Positions 51,087 to 60,292 of a stretch of DNA of 64,000 bases are shown here, piece after piece (the stretch's first letter is position 1; every line of letters begins with the position of its first letter). The notes below the pieces were generated by a model. The model ran no database searches and was not told the DNA's origin. It was given only the letters and a program-made list of their open reading frames with translations. The DNA lies in contig CAWIKW010000005.1 in NCBI GenBank assembly GCA_963836785.1, positions 186,001-250,000 on the forward strand. Reading direction: 5' to 3'. The translations under genes and the position numbers were made by a program. Source of the stretch: DASQPR01 sp963836785. Its GTDB lineage: Bacteria; Actinomycetota; Actinomycetes; Mycobacteriales; Micromonosporaceae.

Positions 51087-52124
51087 ATGTCTCGCGAGTC
51101 CGCCACGCCGACCGCCGCCCGGCCTCGGGTGCTGTCCGGCATCCAACCCACCGCCGACTCCTTCCACCTGGGCAATTACCTCGGCGCGGTGCGCAATTGG
51201 GTCACTATGCAGGACACGTACGACGCGTTCTACTGCGTCGTGGACCTGCACGCGATCACGGCTGGTCACGAACCGGCGTTGTTGCGGCAGCGTACCCGGG
51301 TAAGCGCCGCCCAGCTATTGGCCAGCGGGCTCGATCCGGAGCGCTGCACGCTGTTCGTGCAGTCACAGGTGCCCGAGCACGCGCAGTTGGCCTGGGTGCT
51401 CGGCTGCATCACCGGGTTCGGCGAGGCGAGCCGGATGACGCAGTTCAAGGACAAGTCGACCAAGCAGGGTGCCGATCGGGCCAGCGTGGGCCTGTTCACC
51501 TACCCGATCCTGCAGGCGGCCGACATTTTGCTCTACCAGGCCGATGCGGTGCCCGTCGGCGAGGACCAGCGCCAGCACCTGGAGCTCACCCGGGATCTCG
51601 CGCAGCGCTTCAACACCACCTACGGTCCGACGTTCGTCGTGCCGCAGCCGTACATCCTGCGGGAGACCGCGAAGATCGCCGATCTCCAGCAGCCGACGGC
51701 GAAGATGTCGAAGTCGGCGTCGTCGCCGGCCGGCGTGGTCGATCTGCTCGACGATCCGGCGAAGTCGGCGAAGAAGATCCGCTCCGCGGTTACCGACACC
51801 GGTCGGGAGATCATCTTCGATCCGGAAGCGAAGCCGGGCGTGTCGAACCTGCTGACGATCTACTCGGCGCTTACCGGCCGGAGCATCGAGGATCTCGTCG
51901 GCGCGTACGCCGGCAAGGGGTACGGCGACCTCAAGAAGGATCTCGCCGAGGTGCTCACCGGCTGGGTCCGACCGATCCAGGAGCGCACCCGGGCCTATCT
52001 CGACGATCCGGCTCAGCTAGACAAACTGCTCGCGATCGGCGCGGAGAAGGCTCGCGCGGTAGCGTCCGAGACACTGAAGACCGTTTACGATCGGGTCGGA
52101 TTCCTCGCGCCCGCGAGCAACTGA
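51087..52124 (+). CDS. trpS: Tryptophanyl-tRNA synthetase
   Basis: 345 residues from ATG at 51087 (ATG at 51078 also in frame). Class I signature GIQPTADSFHLGNYLGA (HLGN as HIGH) and KMSKS near 206-210. It charges tRNA-Trp. Length is typical. Divergent from the ECF sigma gene. It is followed by a 2H phosphoesterase and a YihY protein; trpS beside YihY is common in actinomycetes. Confidence 0.97.
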   Translation: MSRESATPTAARPRVLSGIQPTADSFHLGNYLGAVRNWVTMQDTYDAFYCVVDLHAITAGHEPALLRQRTRVSAAQLLASGLDPERCTLFVQSQVPEHAQLAWVLGCITGFGEASRMTQFKDKSTKQGADRASVGLFTYPILQAADILLYQADAVPVGEDQRQHLELTRDLAQRFNTTYGPTFVVPQPYILRETAKIADLQQPTAKMSKSASSPAGVVDLLDDPAKSAKKIRSAVTDTGREIIFDPEAKPGVSNLLTIYSALTGRSIEDLVGAYAGKGYGDLKKDLAEVLTGWVRPIQERTRAYLDDPAQLDKLLAIGAEKARAVASETLKTVYDRVGFLAPASN

Positions 52125-52134
52125 CCCGACCGGC

Positions 52135-52848
52135 ATGAGCGCGGCGAGGAGCGACAACGTGGACCGGACCGGCGACCGACCGACAGTCGAGTCGATGGGT
52201 CCGGCCGGCGTTGCCGTCGAACCGGGCGTGCCGATCACGGTGGGCGTCGCGATCAGCATCCCGCAGCCGTGGGCGGAGATCCTCGACACCGTGCGCGCGT
52301 CTTCGGGCGACCCGCTCGCCGCGTTCATCCCGGCCCACGTCACGCTGCTCGGCCCGACCGACATCGACCCGGACCGGATCGGCGAGGCCGAGTTTCGTCT
52401 CGCCGCCGCCGCGGCCGCGCATGCCCCGTTCGCCGTACATCTTCGTGGTACCGGCACATTCCGGCCGGTGACCGAGGTCGTGTTTGTCGCGGTGGCGACC
52501 GGCATCGGCGAGTGCGAGCGGCTCGCGACCGACGTCCGCCAGGGTCCGCTGCTGCGCGACCTGCACTACCCGTACCACCCGCACGTGACGATCGCGCACG
52601 ACGTGCCGACGGCCGCGCTCGACCGGGTATACGCCGAACTCGCCGACTTCGAGGCCCTGTTCACCGCCGACCACTTCACGCTGTACGTACACGGCTCGGA
52701 CGGTCGTTGGCGGCCCCTGCGTGACTTCAAGCTGACCGGCGAACCGGCGGCCGAGCGATGCGCCGACGGCGGGAGCGGATCCGACCGGCTCAGCGGATCC
52801 GACGGGCCGAAGGAGACCGACGGCGTCTCGCCGCCGCCCACGCCATGA
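52135..52848 (+). CDS. 2'-5' RNA ligase/2H phosphoesterase family protein
   Basis: 237 residues from ATG at 52135. Two HxTx motifs, HVTL (~68) and HVTI (~148), are the catalytic pair of LigT/ThpR-type 2H phosphoesterases, which hydrolyse 2',3'-cyclic phosphates. The last ~35 residues are Ser/Gly/Asp-rich. Stop overlaps the next start (ATGA), implying coupling to the YihY gene. Natural substrate not deducible. Confidence 0.9.
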   Translation: MSAARSDNVDRTGDRPTVESMGPAGVAVEPGVPITVGVAISIPQPWAEILDTVRASSGDPLAAFIPAHVTLLGPTDIDPDRIGEAEFRLAAAAAAHAPFAVHLRGTGTFRPVTEVVFVAVATGIGECERLATDVRQGPLLRDLHYPYHPHVTIAHDVPTAALDRVYAELADFEALFTADHFTLYVHGSDGRWRPLRDFKLTGEPAAERCADGGSGSDRLSGSDGPKETDGVSPPPTP

Positions 52849-54086
52849 ATCCCTTCGCCGCGCTGGAGAAGGGGTGGGACACCGCCATCACGTGGTCTCG
52901 CCGGCGGTCCAAGGTGTTCGACCACATCTGGACGGCGCGCGAACGCTACAGCGAAGTGCTCGGCGGCCGTCTCGCCGCCGCGATCGCCTACTACGGCTTC
53001 TTCGCCGTGTTCGCCCTCGCCCTGATCGCGTACGCGATTGTCGGCTTCGTGCTCGCGAACAACACCGCCGCAGTCGACACCGTCAACCGCTTCCTCCAAC
53101 AGAACATCCCGTTCCTGGACGCGACGCAGATCGCCGAGGCCCGCAACACGGTGGCCATCATCGGTCTCATCGGTCTCGTCTTCACCGGCGTCGGCTGGAT
53201 CGAATCGTTGCGGTCGTCCCAGCGGGCGATCTGGGGTTACCCACAGCAGCCGGGCAACCTGTTCGTCCGGCGGGCGCTCGACCTCACGATCATGATCGGC
53301 ATCGGCCTGCTGCTCGCGCTGTCGCTGTGGGTGCAGGCGAGCATCAACGACGCGGTCAAGCCGGTGCTGCTCTGGCTTTCGCCGAACAACGTCACCGTCG
53401 GCGTTCAAGACACAATCAACGCCATCGCTCGCGTGGTCGGCATTGTCCTCGGCCTGATGGTCAACGCCCTGCTCGCGGCGAGCCTGCTATCGGGCGTCAG
53501 TCGGCTGCGCATGCCACTGCGCCGACTGATCCCCTCGACCCTGTTGGTCGCGGTCGGGCTGAGCGCGCTCAGCACGGTCGGCCGGCTCTACATCGACTTC
53601 ACTTCTCGCCGTCCCGCCTATCAGCTCGTCGGCGGCACGGTCGCGTTGCTGCTCTTCCTGTACCTCTTCAACCAGTTGCTGCTCTACGGTGCGGCGCTGG
53701 CCGCCACGAGCAAACATGGGACCGTCGTGGATCTGGCCGCGGGAGCGTCGCCGGCGGACGACCGCGACAAAACCGAGGGTACGGATGACGGCCAGCCCAG
53801 CGACACGGCGACGCGAGATGCGCGAGCCGAGAGCGATACGACGCCGCCGATCGGTGCGGCCCAGGACGACCACCGATCAGTAAACGGTTCCGGCGCCCAC
53901 GCCGCTCCTGGCGACGCTGCTCCGGACCGGCGTACCGGCGCGCCATCGACTCCGGCCGCGACGGACCGCGAGGCGACCACCGGCCGCGAGGCGCCCAGCG
54001 AATCGACCGACGGCCGGCCAGGCTCCACCGGCGCGGATCGGGCGCCTCAAGACCGACCGGCCCGTGCTCCGGATCGCCGCCGGTAA
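52845..54086 (+). CDS. YihY/virulence factor BrkB family membrane protein
   Basis: 413 residues from ATG at 52845. About six hydrophobic segments in residues ~40-285 with the family motif RLAAAIAYYGFFAVFAL; the ~125-residue C-terminus is a hydrophilic Thr/Asp/Arg tail. The family is of unknown function (once called RNase BN); homologues are near trpS in actinomycetes (YhjD-like). The tail overlaps nothing if the next gene starts at 54166. Confidence 0.9.
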   Translation: MNPFAALEKGWDTAITWSRRRSKVFDHIWTARERYSEVLGGRLAAAIAYYGFFAVFALALIAYAIVGFVLANNTAAVDTVNRFLQQNIPFLDATQIAEARNTVAIIGLIGLVFTGVGWIESLRSSQRAIWGYPQQPGNLFVRRALDLTIMIGIGLLLALSLWVQASINDAVKPVLLWLSPNNVTVGVQDTINAIARVVGIVLGLMVNALLAASLLSGVSRLRMPLRRLIPSTLLVAVGLSALSTVGRLYIDFTSRRPAYQLVGGTVALLLFLYLFNQLLLYGAALAATSKHGTVVDLAAGASPADDRDKTEGTDDGQPSDTATRDARAESDTTPPIGAAQDDHRSVNGSGAHAAPGDAAPDRRTGAPSTPAATDREATTGREAPSESTDGRPGSTGADRAPQDRPARAPDRRR

Positions 54087-54165
54087 GCGACCGAAAGCGA
54101 CGTTTGCTCGCTTTCCGCCCGCCGATACTGCACGTCGGTCGCCCGCACGCGACGATGATGGATAT

Positions 54166-54648
54166 GTGGGCGCGCTCGTGACTCTGCAATTGCCGCCGGA
54201 CTCCCCGATCCGGGAGCTCCCGTGGATCATCACGTTCGGGCCACTCACCGAGGACGAGGACTGGGAGCCGGTGGTGTGCGGACCGTACGAGCGACCACAC
54301 GCACTCGCGCTGGCCGAAGACATCGTCGCCGACGAGGAGCTGATGGCTGTCGTCGAGCCGTTGCTGGGCTACGCGGCGCCCGAGGAGATCCGCGACGAGA
54401 TCGGTGTAGCGCGCGCCGCCGCTCAATCGGGTGACGTCGTCGTCGGCGGACTCGACGAGGACGGGTTGGACGACGAGGGACTGGACGAGGACACCTTCGA
54501 AGCAGACGCGGTCGGTCTGGCCGCCCCGGTGGTCGAGCGGGGTCTAGCCGATGGCCTCGACCCGGGTGCGGGCGAAGACGTCACGCTGCCGACACCGGCC
54601 GAGGTCAGGGCCGGTATGGCCCGCGTCGTACGCCAGCTGGCCGACTGA
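54166..54648 (+). CDS. Acidic conserved hypothetical protein
   Basis: 160 residues from GTG at 54166 (GTG at 54178 possible; the frame is open from 54064 but that part overlaps the YihY gene). Opens VGALVTLQLPPDSPIRELPW, then WIITFGPLTEDEDWEPVVCG. An Asp/Glu/Gly-rich run (GLDEDGLDDEGLDED) is near the middle and an amphipathic C-terminal helix closes it. No family recognised. It ends 3 bases before the BMP lipoprotein start. Confidence 0.7.
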   Translation: MGALVTLQLPPDSPIRELPWIITFGPLTEDEDWEPVVCGPYERPHALALAEDIVADEELMAVVEPLLGYAAPEEIRDEIGVARAAAQSGDVVVGGLDEDGLDDEGLDEDTFEADAVGLAAPVVERGLADGLDPGAGEDVTLPTPAEVRAGMARVVRQLAD

Positions 54649-54651
54649 CCG

Positions 54652-55716
54652 ATGCACCGGAACTTCCAAGCCGGGCGGATGCGCCGCCCGCGGCTTCTCG
54701 TCGCCATCGCCGTCGTCGCCGTGGTCACGGCGGCCGCGATCGCGGCGTGTGGACACGGCTCGGGGCTGAAGGTCGGGCTGGCCTACGGCGTCGGCGGTCC
54801 CGGTGACCATGGCTTCAACGACGAGGCGCTGGCCGGTCTCACCATGGCGCAGCACCAGCTTCGGGGTTCGGTGCGCGAGGTCCGGGCACTGTCGGCCCGC
54901 GCCAATGAATCCGAGGACGACCAGTTCGACCGGCTCACGTTGCTCTGCAACGCCGGCTATGACCCGGTCATCGCGGTCGGTTTCACTTACGCGGGTGCCG
55001 ATCCGGCCAACGGTCCACTGGCCCGGGCGGCCAAGGCGTGCCCCAAGACGCGCTTCGCCATCATCGACAGTGACGCGGTCACCGCGTCCAACGTCGCGAA
55101 CCTCGTCTTCGCCGATGAACAGGGCGCGTACCTGATGGGCGTCGCGGCGGCAGCCAAGTCGAAGACCGGCACGATCGGGATCGTCGGCGCCTGCCCGAAC
55201 TCGCTGATCGGCCGATTCCAGGCCGGATATCAGGCCGGCGCGACGGCTCAGCGCTCGGACATCGTCGTCGAGACGGGGTACGTCTCCGAGGACCCGAAGC
55301 GCTGCGACTTCACCGATGTGAACGCCGCCGAGAGGGCCGCGAACCAGCTCTACGACGAGGGGGCCGACGTCGTTTTCCAGGTCGCGGGCGGTGCCGGGAT
55401 CGGGGTCTTCCAGGCCGCGAACGCGCACGGCGCGATGGCGATCGGCGTGGACTCGGATCAGTACGAGACCGTCGGTCCGACCCTGCGACACGTGATCATC
55501 ACGTCTGAGCTCAAGCGGGTCGACCTGGCCGTCTTCGGGTTCATCCAGTCGGTGGCGCGTGGCTCGTTCACCTCGGGCGTTCGTCGCTACGACCTCGCCG
55601 ACGACGGGGTCGGTTACGCCACCTCAGGCGGTCAAATCGCGGGCATCACCAGCCGACTTGCGGTTTACCGAAAGGAAATCATCTCTGGGCGTATCATCGT
55701 CCCGATCACGCCGTAG
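54652..55716 (+). CDS. BMP-family substrate-binding lipoprotein (nucleoside uptake), copy 1
   Basis: 354 residues from ATG at 54652. Signal and lipobox IAAC with Cys33. Periplasmic-binding fold of the basic membrane protein (Med/PnrA) family: GDHGFNDEALAGL and IIDSDAV / LVFADEQGAYLMG. PnrA-type proteins bind purine nucleosides for ABC import. The ATPase, permeases, cdd and deoA downstream confirm a nucleoside route. Confidence 0.92.
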   Translation: MHRNFQAGRMRRPRLLVAIAVVAVVTAAAIAACGHGSGLKVGLAYGVGGPGDHGFNDEALAGLTMAQHQLRGSVREVRALSARANESEDDQFDRLTLLCNAGYDPVIAVGFTYAGADPANGPLARAAKACPKTRFAIIDSDAVTASNVANLVFADEQGAYLMGVAAAAKSKTGTIGIVGACPNSLIGRFQAGYQAGATAQRSDIVVETGYVSEDPKRCDFTDVNAAERAANQLYDEGADVVFQVAGGAGIGVFQAANAHGAMAIGVDSDQYETVGPTLRHVIITSELKRVDLAVFGFIQSVARGSFTSGVRRYDLADDGVGYATSGGQIAGITSRLAVYRKEIISGRIIVPITP

Positions 55717-55795
55717 GTTGCCATCACACGAAGAACAGGCATCGCGGCGGGATGTCGCGCGACGAAGAGGTCGACGCGCGATCGCCGTTTCCGGC

Positions 55796-55816
55796 ACATC
55801 GCGCGGGGCGCGATGT
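55796..55816. promoter_or_regulatory. 21-bp perfect palindrome upstream of the second BMP gene
   Basis: ACATCGCGC (55796-55804) / GCGCGATGT (55808-55816) with a GGG centre, 12 bases before the bmp2 start region. A shorter palindrome GTCGCGCGAC lies at 55753-55762. Could be a repressor site for the nucleoside operon or a small hairpin at the 5' end of the transcript. Confidence 0.5.
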
Positions 55817-55828
55817 GAAACGAAGGGT

Positions 55829-56926
55829 ATGAACGTGCTCGCACAGCGTGGCATCCGATTGTTGGGTGGGGTCGCGGTCGCCACTCTCGCGGTCTCCCTA
55901 GCCGCCTGCGGCTCGGCTCCGGCGAAGTCGTCGTCGGCGGGCGGATCGACGGCCTCGGGCAAGAAGATCGAGGCCTGCATGGTCACCGACACCGGCGGTA
56001 TCGACGACAAATCCTTCAACCAGTCCGCGTGGGCCGGCCTGAAGGCGGCGCAGAAGGCCAATTCGAACATCACGCCGACGTACGTCGCCTCCACCGCGGA
56101 GACCGACTACCAGCCAAACCTGCAGGGCTTCATCAACCACACGCCGCCCTGCAACATGATTCTCGCGGTCGGCGGTCTGATGGGCGCGGCGACCGACACG
56201 GTCTCGAAGGCGAATCCGAACACGCAGTTCGCCATCGTCGACTACAACAGCGCGAGCCCGAACGTCTACTCCATGCAGTTCGACACCGCGCAGGCGGCGT
56301 ACCTGGCCGGTTACCTGGCCGCGGGCATGAGCAAGAGTGGCAAGGTCGGCACGTACGGCGGTATCAAGATCCCGCCGGTCACGATCTTCATGGATGGCTT
56401 CGTCGACGGCGTCGCGCACTACAACGACGTGCACAACACGAAGGTGACCGCACTCGGCTGGAACAAGACGACCCAGAACGGTCTGTTTTCCAACAGCTTC
56501 ACCGACCAGGCCAAGGGCAAGCAGCTTGGCGAGCAACTGGTCAGCCAGGGCGCCGACATCGTGATGCCGGTCGCCGGCGGCGTCGGTCTCGGCACCGCGT
56601 CGGATGCGCAGGCCTCCGGCAAGTACAGCGTGATCTGGGTCGACCAGGACGGTTGCGTGAGTGCGGCGCAGTATTGCTCGGTCTTCCTCACCACCGTCCA
56701 GAAGAACATCGCGGCCGCGGTGCAGGACGCGGCGCAGAAGGAGTCGGCCGGCGCGTCGCTGACCGGTGGCACGATCGGCACGCTCGCCAACAACGGTGTG
56801 CAGATCGCTCCGTACCACGACTTTGCCAGCAAGGTCCCGCAGGCGCTGCAGAGCGAGGTCACCCAGCTCAGGCAGGACATCATCTCGGGTAAGGTGACCG
56901 TCACCTCGCCGTCCGAACCGAAGTAA
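55829..56926 (+). CDS. BMP-family substrate-binding lipoprotein (nucleoside uptake), copy 2
   Basis: 365 residues from ATG at 55829 with GAAGGG upstream. Lipobox LAAC, Cys27; Ser/Gly linker to ~45. DTGGIDDKSFNQSAWAGLK and AVGGLMGAATDTV are classic BMP/PnrA motifs, and DIVMPVAGGVGLGT contributes to the ligand site. It is the closer match to canonical nucleoside-binding proteins of the two. Tandem BMP copies are usual in this actinobacterial locus. Confidence 0.94.
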   Translation: MNVLAQRGIRLLGGVAVATLAVSLAACGSAPAKSSSAGGSTASGKKIEACMVTDTGGIDDKSFNQSAWAGLKAAQKANSNITPTYVASTAETDYQPNLQGFINHTPPCNMILAVGGLMGAATDTVSKANPNTQFAIVDYNSASPNVYSMQFDTAQAAYLAGYLAAGMSKSGKVGTYGGIKIPPVTIFMDGFVDGVAHYNDVHNTKVTALGWNKTTQNGLFSNSFTDQAKGKQLGEQLVSQGADIVMPVAGGVGLGTASDAQASGKYSVIWVDQDGCVSAAQYCSVFLTTVQKNIAAAVQDAAQKESAGASLTGGTIGTLANNGVQIAPYHDFASKVPQALQSEVTQLRQDIISGKVTVTSPSEPK

Positions 56927-57164
56927 CGCCCGAACCGGGCCGCCATGCGATTTGCGGCGGCAACGGTGGCCAAAGGAATCACCGCCGGGTGAGACCCATC
57001 GGGACGCCTGGCGGTGGTATGCGCCTCGCGGCTGACGCTACGCAGCGGCGGTGATATGCGCCTCGCGGCTGACGCTACGCAGCGGCGGTGATATACAGGC
57101 ACGGCACGACGTGGGGGCACCGGATCGTCCGCGATCCGGTCGCCCTCGCGTCGTACGCGAATGG
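56927..57164. other. Intergenic region between bmp2 and the ABC ATPase
   Basis: 238 bases. A GCCGCC/GGCGGC inverted repeat just after bmp2 may attenuate transcription. Two perfect 37-bp direct repeats follow (57019-57092). No protein family features in the remainder. Confidence 0.6.
57019..57092 (+). repeat. Two perfect 37-bp direct repeats, each holding an identical 11-codon mini-ORF
   Basis: Copies at 57019-57055 and 57056-57092 are identical. Each runs from ATG through TGA and would encode MRLADATQRR. The second ATG follows the first TGA by one base (TGATATG). They sit ~75-145 bases upstream of the ATPase start. The repeat is certain; translation as leader peptides is speculation. Confidence 0.85.
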
Positions 57165-58721
57165 GTGTACGACGACGTATGGCCGTGGAGGTGTGCGCTG
57201 AGACTCGAATTGCGCGGCATCACCAAGCGCTTCGGCGCTCTCGTCGCAAACGACCACATCGACCTGACCGTCGAACCGGGCGAGATCCACGCCCTGCTCG
57301 GCGAGAACGGCGCGGGCAAGTCGACGTTGATGAACGTCCTCTACGGCCTGTTGCAGCCGGATGAGGGCGAGATTCTCGTCGACGGCGTCGCCACGAAGAT
57401 CCACCGGCCGAGCGACGCGATCGCGGCCGGCATCGGCATGGTCCACCAGCACTTCATGCTCGTCCCGGTGTTCACCGTGGCCGACAACGTGATGCTGGGG
57501 ACCGAACGCACCCGCGGTTTCCTGCGCTTCCTGAACCACGGAGCGGCCCGCAAGCTCGTCCTCGACGTGTCGCGCCGCTACGGTCTGCCGGTCAACCCGG
57601 ATGCGGTGGTCGAGGACCTGCCCGTCGGCGTCCAGCAGCGGGTCGAAATCGTGAAGGCACTCACGCGGGATGTCGATCTGCTCATCCTCGACGAGCCGAC
57701 CGCGGTCCTGACGCCCCAGGAGACCGACGAACTGCTCGACGTCATGCGGCGCCTCAAGGACGCCGGCAAGTCGATCGTGTTCATTACGCACAAACTGCGT
57801 GAGGTCAAGGCCATCGCCGACCGCATCACGGTGATCCGCCGCGGCGCCGTGGTCGGGACGGCGCAGCCGGACGCGAGCGAGGACGAACTCGCGACCATGA
57901 TGGTCGGCCGGGCCATGCAGCTCCAGGTGGTCAAAGAGCCGGCCACGCCCGGCGACACCGTGCTCGCGATCCGCGGGCTGACCGTCGCCGACGAGCGCGG
58001 GCATCTCGCCGTCGACAATGTCGACCTCGACGTCCGGGCGGGCGAGGTGCTCGGCGTCGCGGGTGTGCAGGGCAACGGGCAGACCGAACTTGTCGAAGCG
58101 ATCATGGCGCTGCGGCCGGCCGCCCGCGGCGATGTGACGCTGGCCGGCAAGTCGCTGGCCGGGCGTACGACCGCCCAAGTCCTCGCGGCCGGCATCGGGT
58201 ACATCCCGGAAGACCGCAGCGTCGACGGCCTGGTCCGGGAGTTCACCGTGGCCGAGAATCTCGTGCTCGACATCTACCATCAGCGCCCGTACGCGTCCGG
58301 GCTGGCGCTGCATCACGACGCGATCGCGGCATCGGCCGACAAGCTCGTGGCCGACTACGACATCCGTACACCATCGTCGGCGGCGACGGTCAGTACGCTG
58401 TCCGGCGGCAACCAGCAGAAGGTGATCGTGGCGAGGGAGGTGTCGCGGCCGTTGAAGGTGTTGGTCGCGGCGCAACCGACGCGTGGCGTGGACGTCGGTT
58501 CGACCCAGTTCATCCACGGTCAGGTGATCGCGGCCCGGGATGCCGGCAGTGCTGTCTTGCTTGTCTCGAGCGAGCTCGACGAGATCGTCGCACTGGCCGA
58601 CCGCATCGCGGTGATGTATCGCGGCAAGGTGCTCGCGATCGTCGACGCCGATGCGCCGCGCGAACAGCTCGGCCTGCTCATGGCCGGCGTGACCGACGGC
58701 ACGAGCGGAGCGGCGGCGTGA
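57165..58721 (+). CDS. Nucleoside ABC importer, duplicated ATPase (NupO/RbsA-like)
   Basis: 518 residues from GTG at 57165; a CTG at 57198 has GGAGG at ideal distance and could be the real start. The first ABC domain has a canonical Walker A (LLGENGAGKSTL) but a degenerate signature (LPVGVQQRVEI). The second lacks the Walker A lysine (VQGNGQTELVEA) but has LSGGNQQKVIVAREVSR. This asymmetry is normal for the sugar/nucleoside RbsA/NupO class. It energises the two permeases that follow. Stop overlaps a GTG at 58718. Confidence 0.94.
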   Translation: MYDDVWPWRCALRLELRGITKRFGALVANDHIDLTVEPGEIHALLGENGAGKSTLMNVLYGLLQPDEGEILVDGVATKIHRPSDAIAAGIGMVHQHFMLVPVFTVADNVMLGTERTRGFLRFLNHGAARKLVLDVSRRYGLPVNPDAVVEDLPVGVQQRVEIVKALTRDVDLLILDEPTAVLTPQETDELLDVMRRLKDAGKSIVFITHKLREVKAIADRITVIRRGAVVGTAQPDASEDELATMMVGRAMQLQVVKEPATPGDTVLAIRGLTVADERGHLAVDNVDLDVRAGEVLGVAGVQGNGQTELVEAIMALRPAARGDVTLAGKSLAGRTTAQVLAAGIGYIPEDRSVDGLVREFTVAENLVLDIYHQRPYASGLALHHDAIAASADKLVADYDIRTPSSAATVSTLSGGNQQKVIVAREVSRPLKVLVAAQPTRGVDVGSTQFIHGQVIAARDAGSAVLLVSSELDEIVALADRIAVMYRGKVLAIVDADAPREQLGLLMAGVTDGTSGAAA

Positions 58722-58732
58722 CCGGCCCGACC

Positions 58733-58793
58733 GGCGACGACCGGACACCCGACGACCGGACACCTGACGACCGGACACCCGACGACCGGGAGC
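58733..58793 (+). repeat. 15-bp tandem repeat at the permease 5' end
   Basis: Four units of GACGACCGGACACC(C/T), encoding DDRTP when read from the GTG at 58718. Further right, 58838-58870 holds 9-bp CCGTCCGAG units. Units are multiples of three, so gain or loss would not change frame. Confidence 0.85.
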
Positions 58794-58950
58794 CCGATCG
58801 GCGCGATGGCGAAGCGGCCGAGGGCGCCGCATCCGAGCCGTCCCAGCCGTCCGAGCCGTCCGAGCCGTCCCGGCGTCCGAGCCGTCCGCGGCGGATGCTG
58901 CGGCCGGCGACGACACGGTCGGGCGCCACGCTGCGCCGGCCGACGAATCG

Positions 58951-60285
58951 GTGGACGAGGCGATCGACAGCGGGACGGACGTCACGCCGCAGCTCGGCGG
59001 CGAGGGAGCCGAAGGAGCCGAAGGTCCCGCGACGGCCGCGGCACCGGCCCCGGGTCCGCGCGGTCGGCCACCCGGCCGCTTCCTTCGCGTCGTGCGGTGG
59101 CTCACCAGCGCGAACCCGGTCGTCATCTCGGTTCTGTCGATCTTCTCCGCGCTCGTGATCGGCGCGATCCTGATCGTCATCGGCGACCGGCCCGTGCTGA
59201 GGGAGTTCGGTTACTTCTTCGCCCAGCCCGGCACCGCGCTGTCCGGCGCGTGGGACCAGATCAAGCTCGCCTACGTGAGCCTGTTCCAGGGTGCGATCTT
59301 CAATCCGACCACGCTCGGCGGCGCGATCTCCGGCAAGAACAGTTGGGCGGTGGCGCTCGGCCCGATCAGTGAGACGCTGACGTACGCGGCGCCGCTGATC
59401 CTCACCGGCCTCGCCGTCGCGATCCCGTTCCGTGGTGGCCTGTTCAACATCGGCGCGCAGGGCCAGGCGATCTTCGGCGCGATCGGTGCCGGCCTGATCG
59501 GCTTCGAGTTGAATCTGCCGACCGTACTGGCGTGGATCATCGCGCTCGTCGCGGGGGCGGTGGCCGGCGGCATCTGGGGCTTCATCCCCGGAATCCTGAA
59601 GGCCCGCACCGGCGCCCACGAGGTCGTCGTGACGATCATGTTGAACTACATCGCCCTGCTGTTCCTGGGCTGGATCATCCTGCAGGGCGGCGTGAAGGAC
59701 CCAGCGCAGGCCCAGGCGATCAGCAAGCCGCTGCACGGCGCGGCGGCACTGCCGCATCTGCTCGGCTCCTCCCACCGGACGAATTTCGGTCTGCTCATCG
59801 GTCTGCTCGCGGCGATCGTGGTGGCGTGGTTGATCAACCGGTCGACGTTCGGCTTCGAAGTCCGGGCGGTTGGCGCCAACCCCGACGCCGCGCGGACCGC
59901 CGGTATGAGCGTCGCGAAGACGTACGTGCTGGTCATGGTCGTCGCCGGCGCGCTCGCCGGCGTCGGCGGTGCCGTTCAGCTGCTCGGCACGGCGACGGCG
60001 TTGACCGGCGGCGTCGTCGCGAACATCGGCTTCGACGGCATCACGGTCGCGCTGCTCGGCCGGGCCAAGCCGTGGGGCGTCGTCCTCTCGGCGCTCCTGT
60101 TCGGCGCGCTCTATGCCGGCGGCAACCAGATGCAGAGCAACGCCGGCGTCGTCGTCGACCTCGTCCAGGTGCTGCAGGCACTGATCGTCATCTTCATCGC
60201 GGCGCCGGCCCTCATCACGTCGGTCTACCGGCTCCGGCCCGGCTCCGCGAAACAGGCCACGGCCAACCTCGCGAAGGGCTGGTGA
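58951..60285 (+). CDS. Nucleoside ABC importer permease 1 (NupP-like)
   Basis: 444 residues from GTG at 58951, probably not the native start. Translation most likely begins at GTG 58718, which overlaps the ATPase stop, in a Ser/Pro/Asp-rich leader that leaves frame near 58.88 kb. Continuing it into this frame needs a one-base correction (…SEPSAADAAAGDD). Eight to ten membrane segments follow, with the BPD_transp_2 family regions GLAVAIPFRGGLFNIGAQGQ and AHEVVVTIMLNYIALLFLGW. It forms the channel with the next gene's product. Confidence 0.93.
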   Translation: MDEAIDSGTDVTPQLGGEGAEGAEGPATAAAPAPGPRGRPPGRFLRVVRWLTSANPVVISVLSIFSALVIGAILIVIGDRPVLREFGYFFAQPGTALSGAWDQIKLAYVSLFQGAIFNPTTLGGAISGKNSWAVALGPISETLTYAAPLILTGLAVAIPFRGGLFNIGAQGQAIFGAIGAGLIGFELNLPTVLAWIIALVAGAVAGGIWGFIPGILKARTGAHEVVVTIMLNYIALLFLGWIILQGGVKDPAQAQAISKPLHGAAALPHLLGSSHRTNFGLLIGLLAAIVVAWLINRSTFGFEVRAVGANPDAARTAGMSVAKTYVLVMVVAGALAGVGGAVQLLGTATALTGGVVANIGFDGITVALLGRAKPWGVVLSALLFGALYAGGNQMQSNAGVVVDLVQVLQALIVIFIAAPALITSVYRLRPGSAKQATANLAKGW

Positions 60286-60292
60286 GAGCGCC

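Noticed and set aside
58733..58793. Phase-variable contingency repeat
   Set aside because: Units are 15 and 9 bp, so slippage would not shift the frame; the observed frame change is a separate one-base event.
57075..59180. 701-codon open frame on the minus strand opposite the ABC importer genes
   Set aside because: Antisense shadow of well-conserved ATPase/permease genes; His/Arg/Asp-rich with no family features, a common artefact in high-GC DNA.
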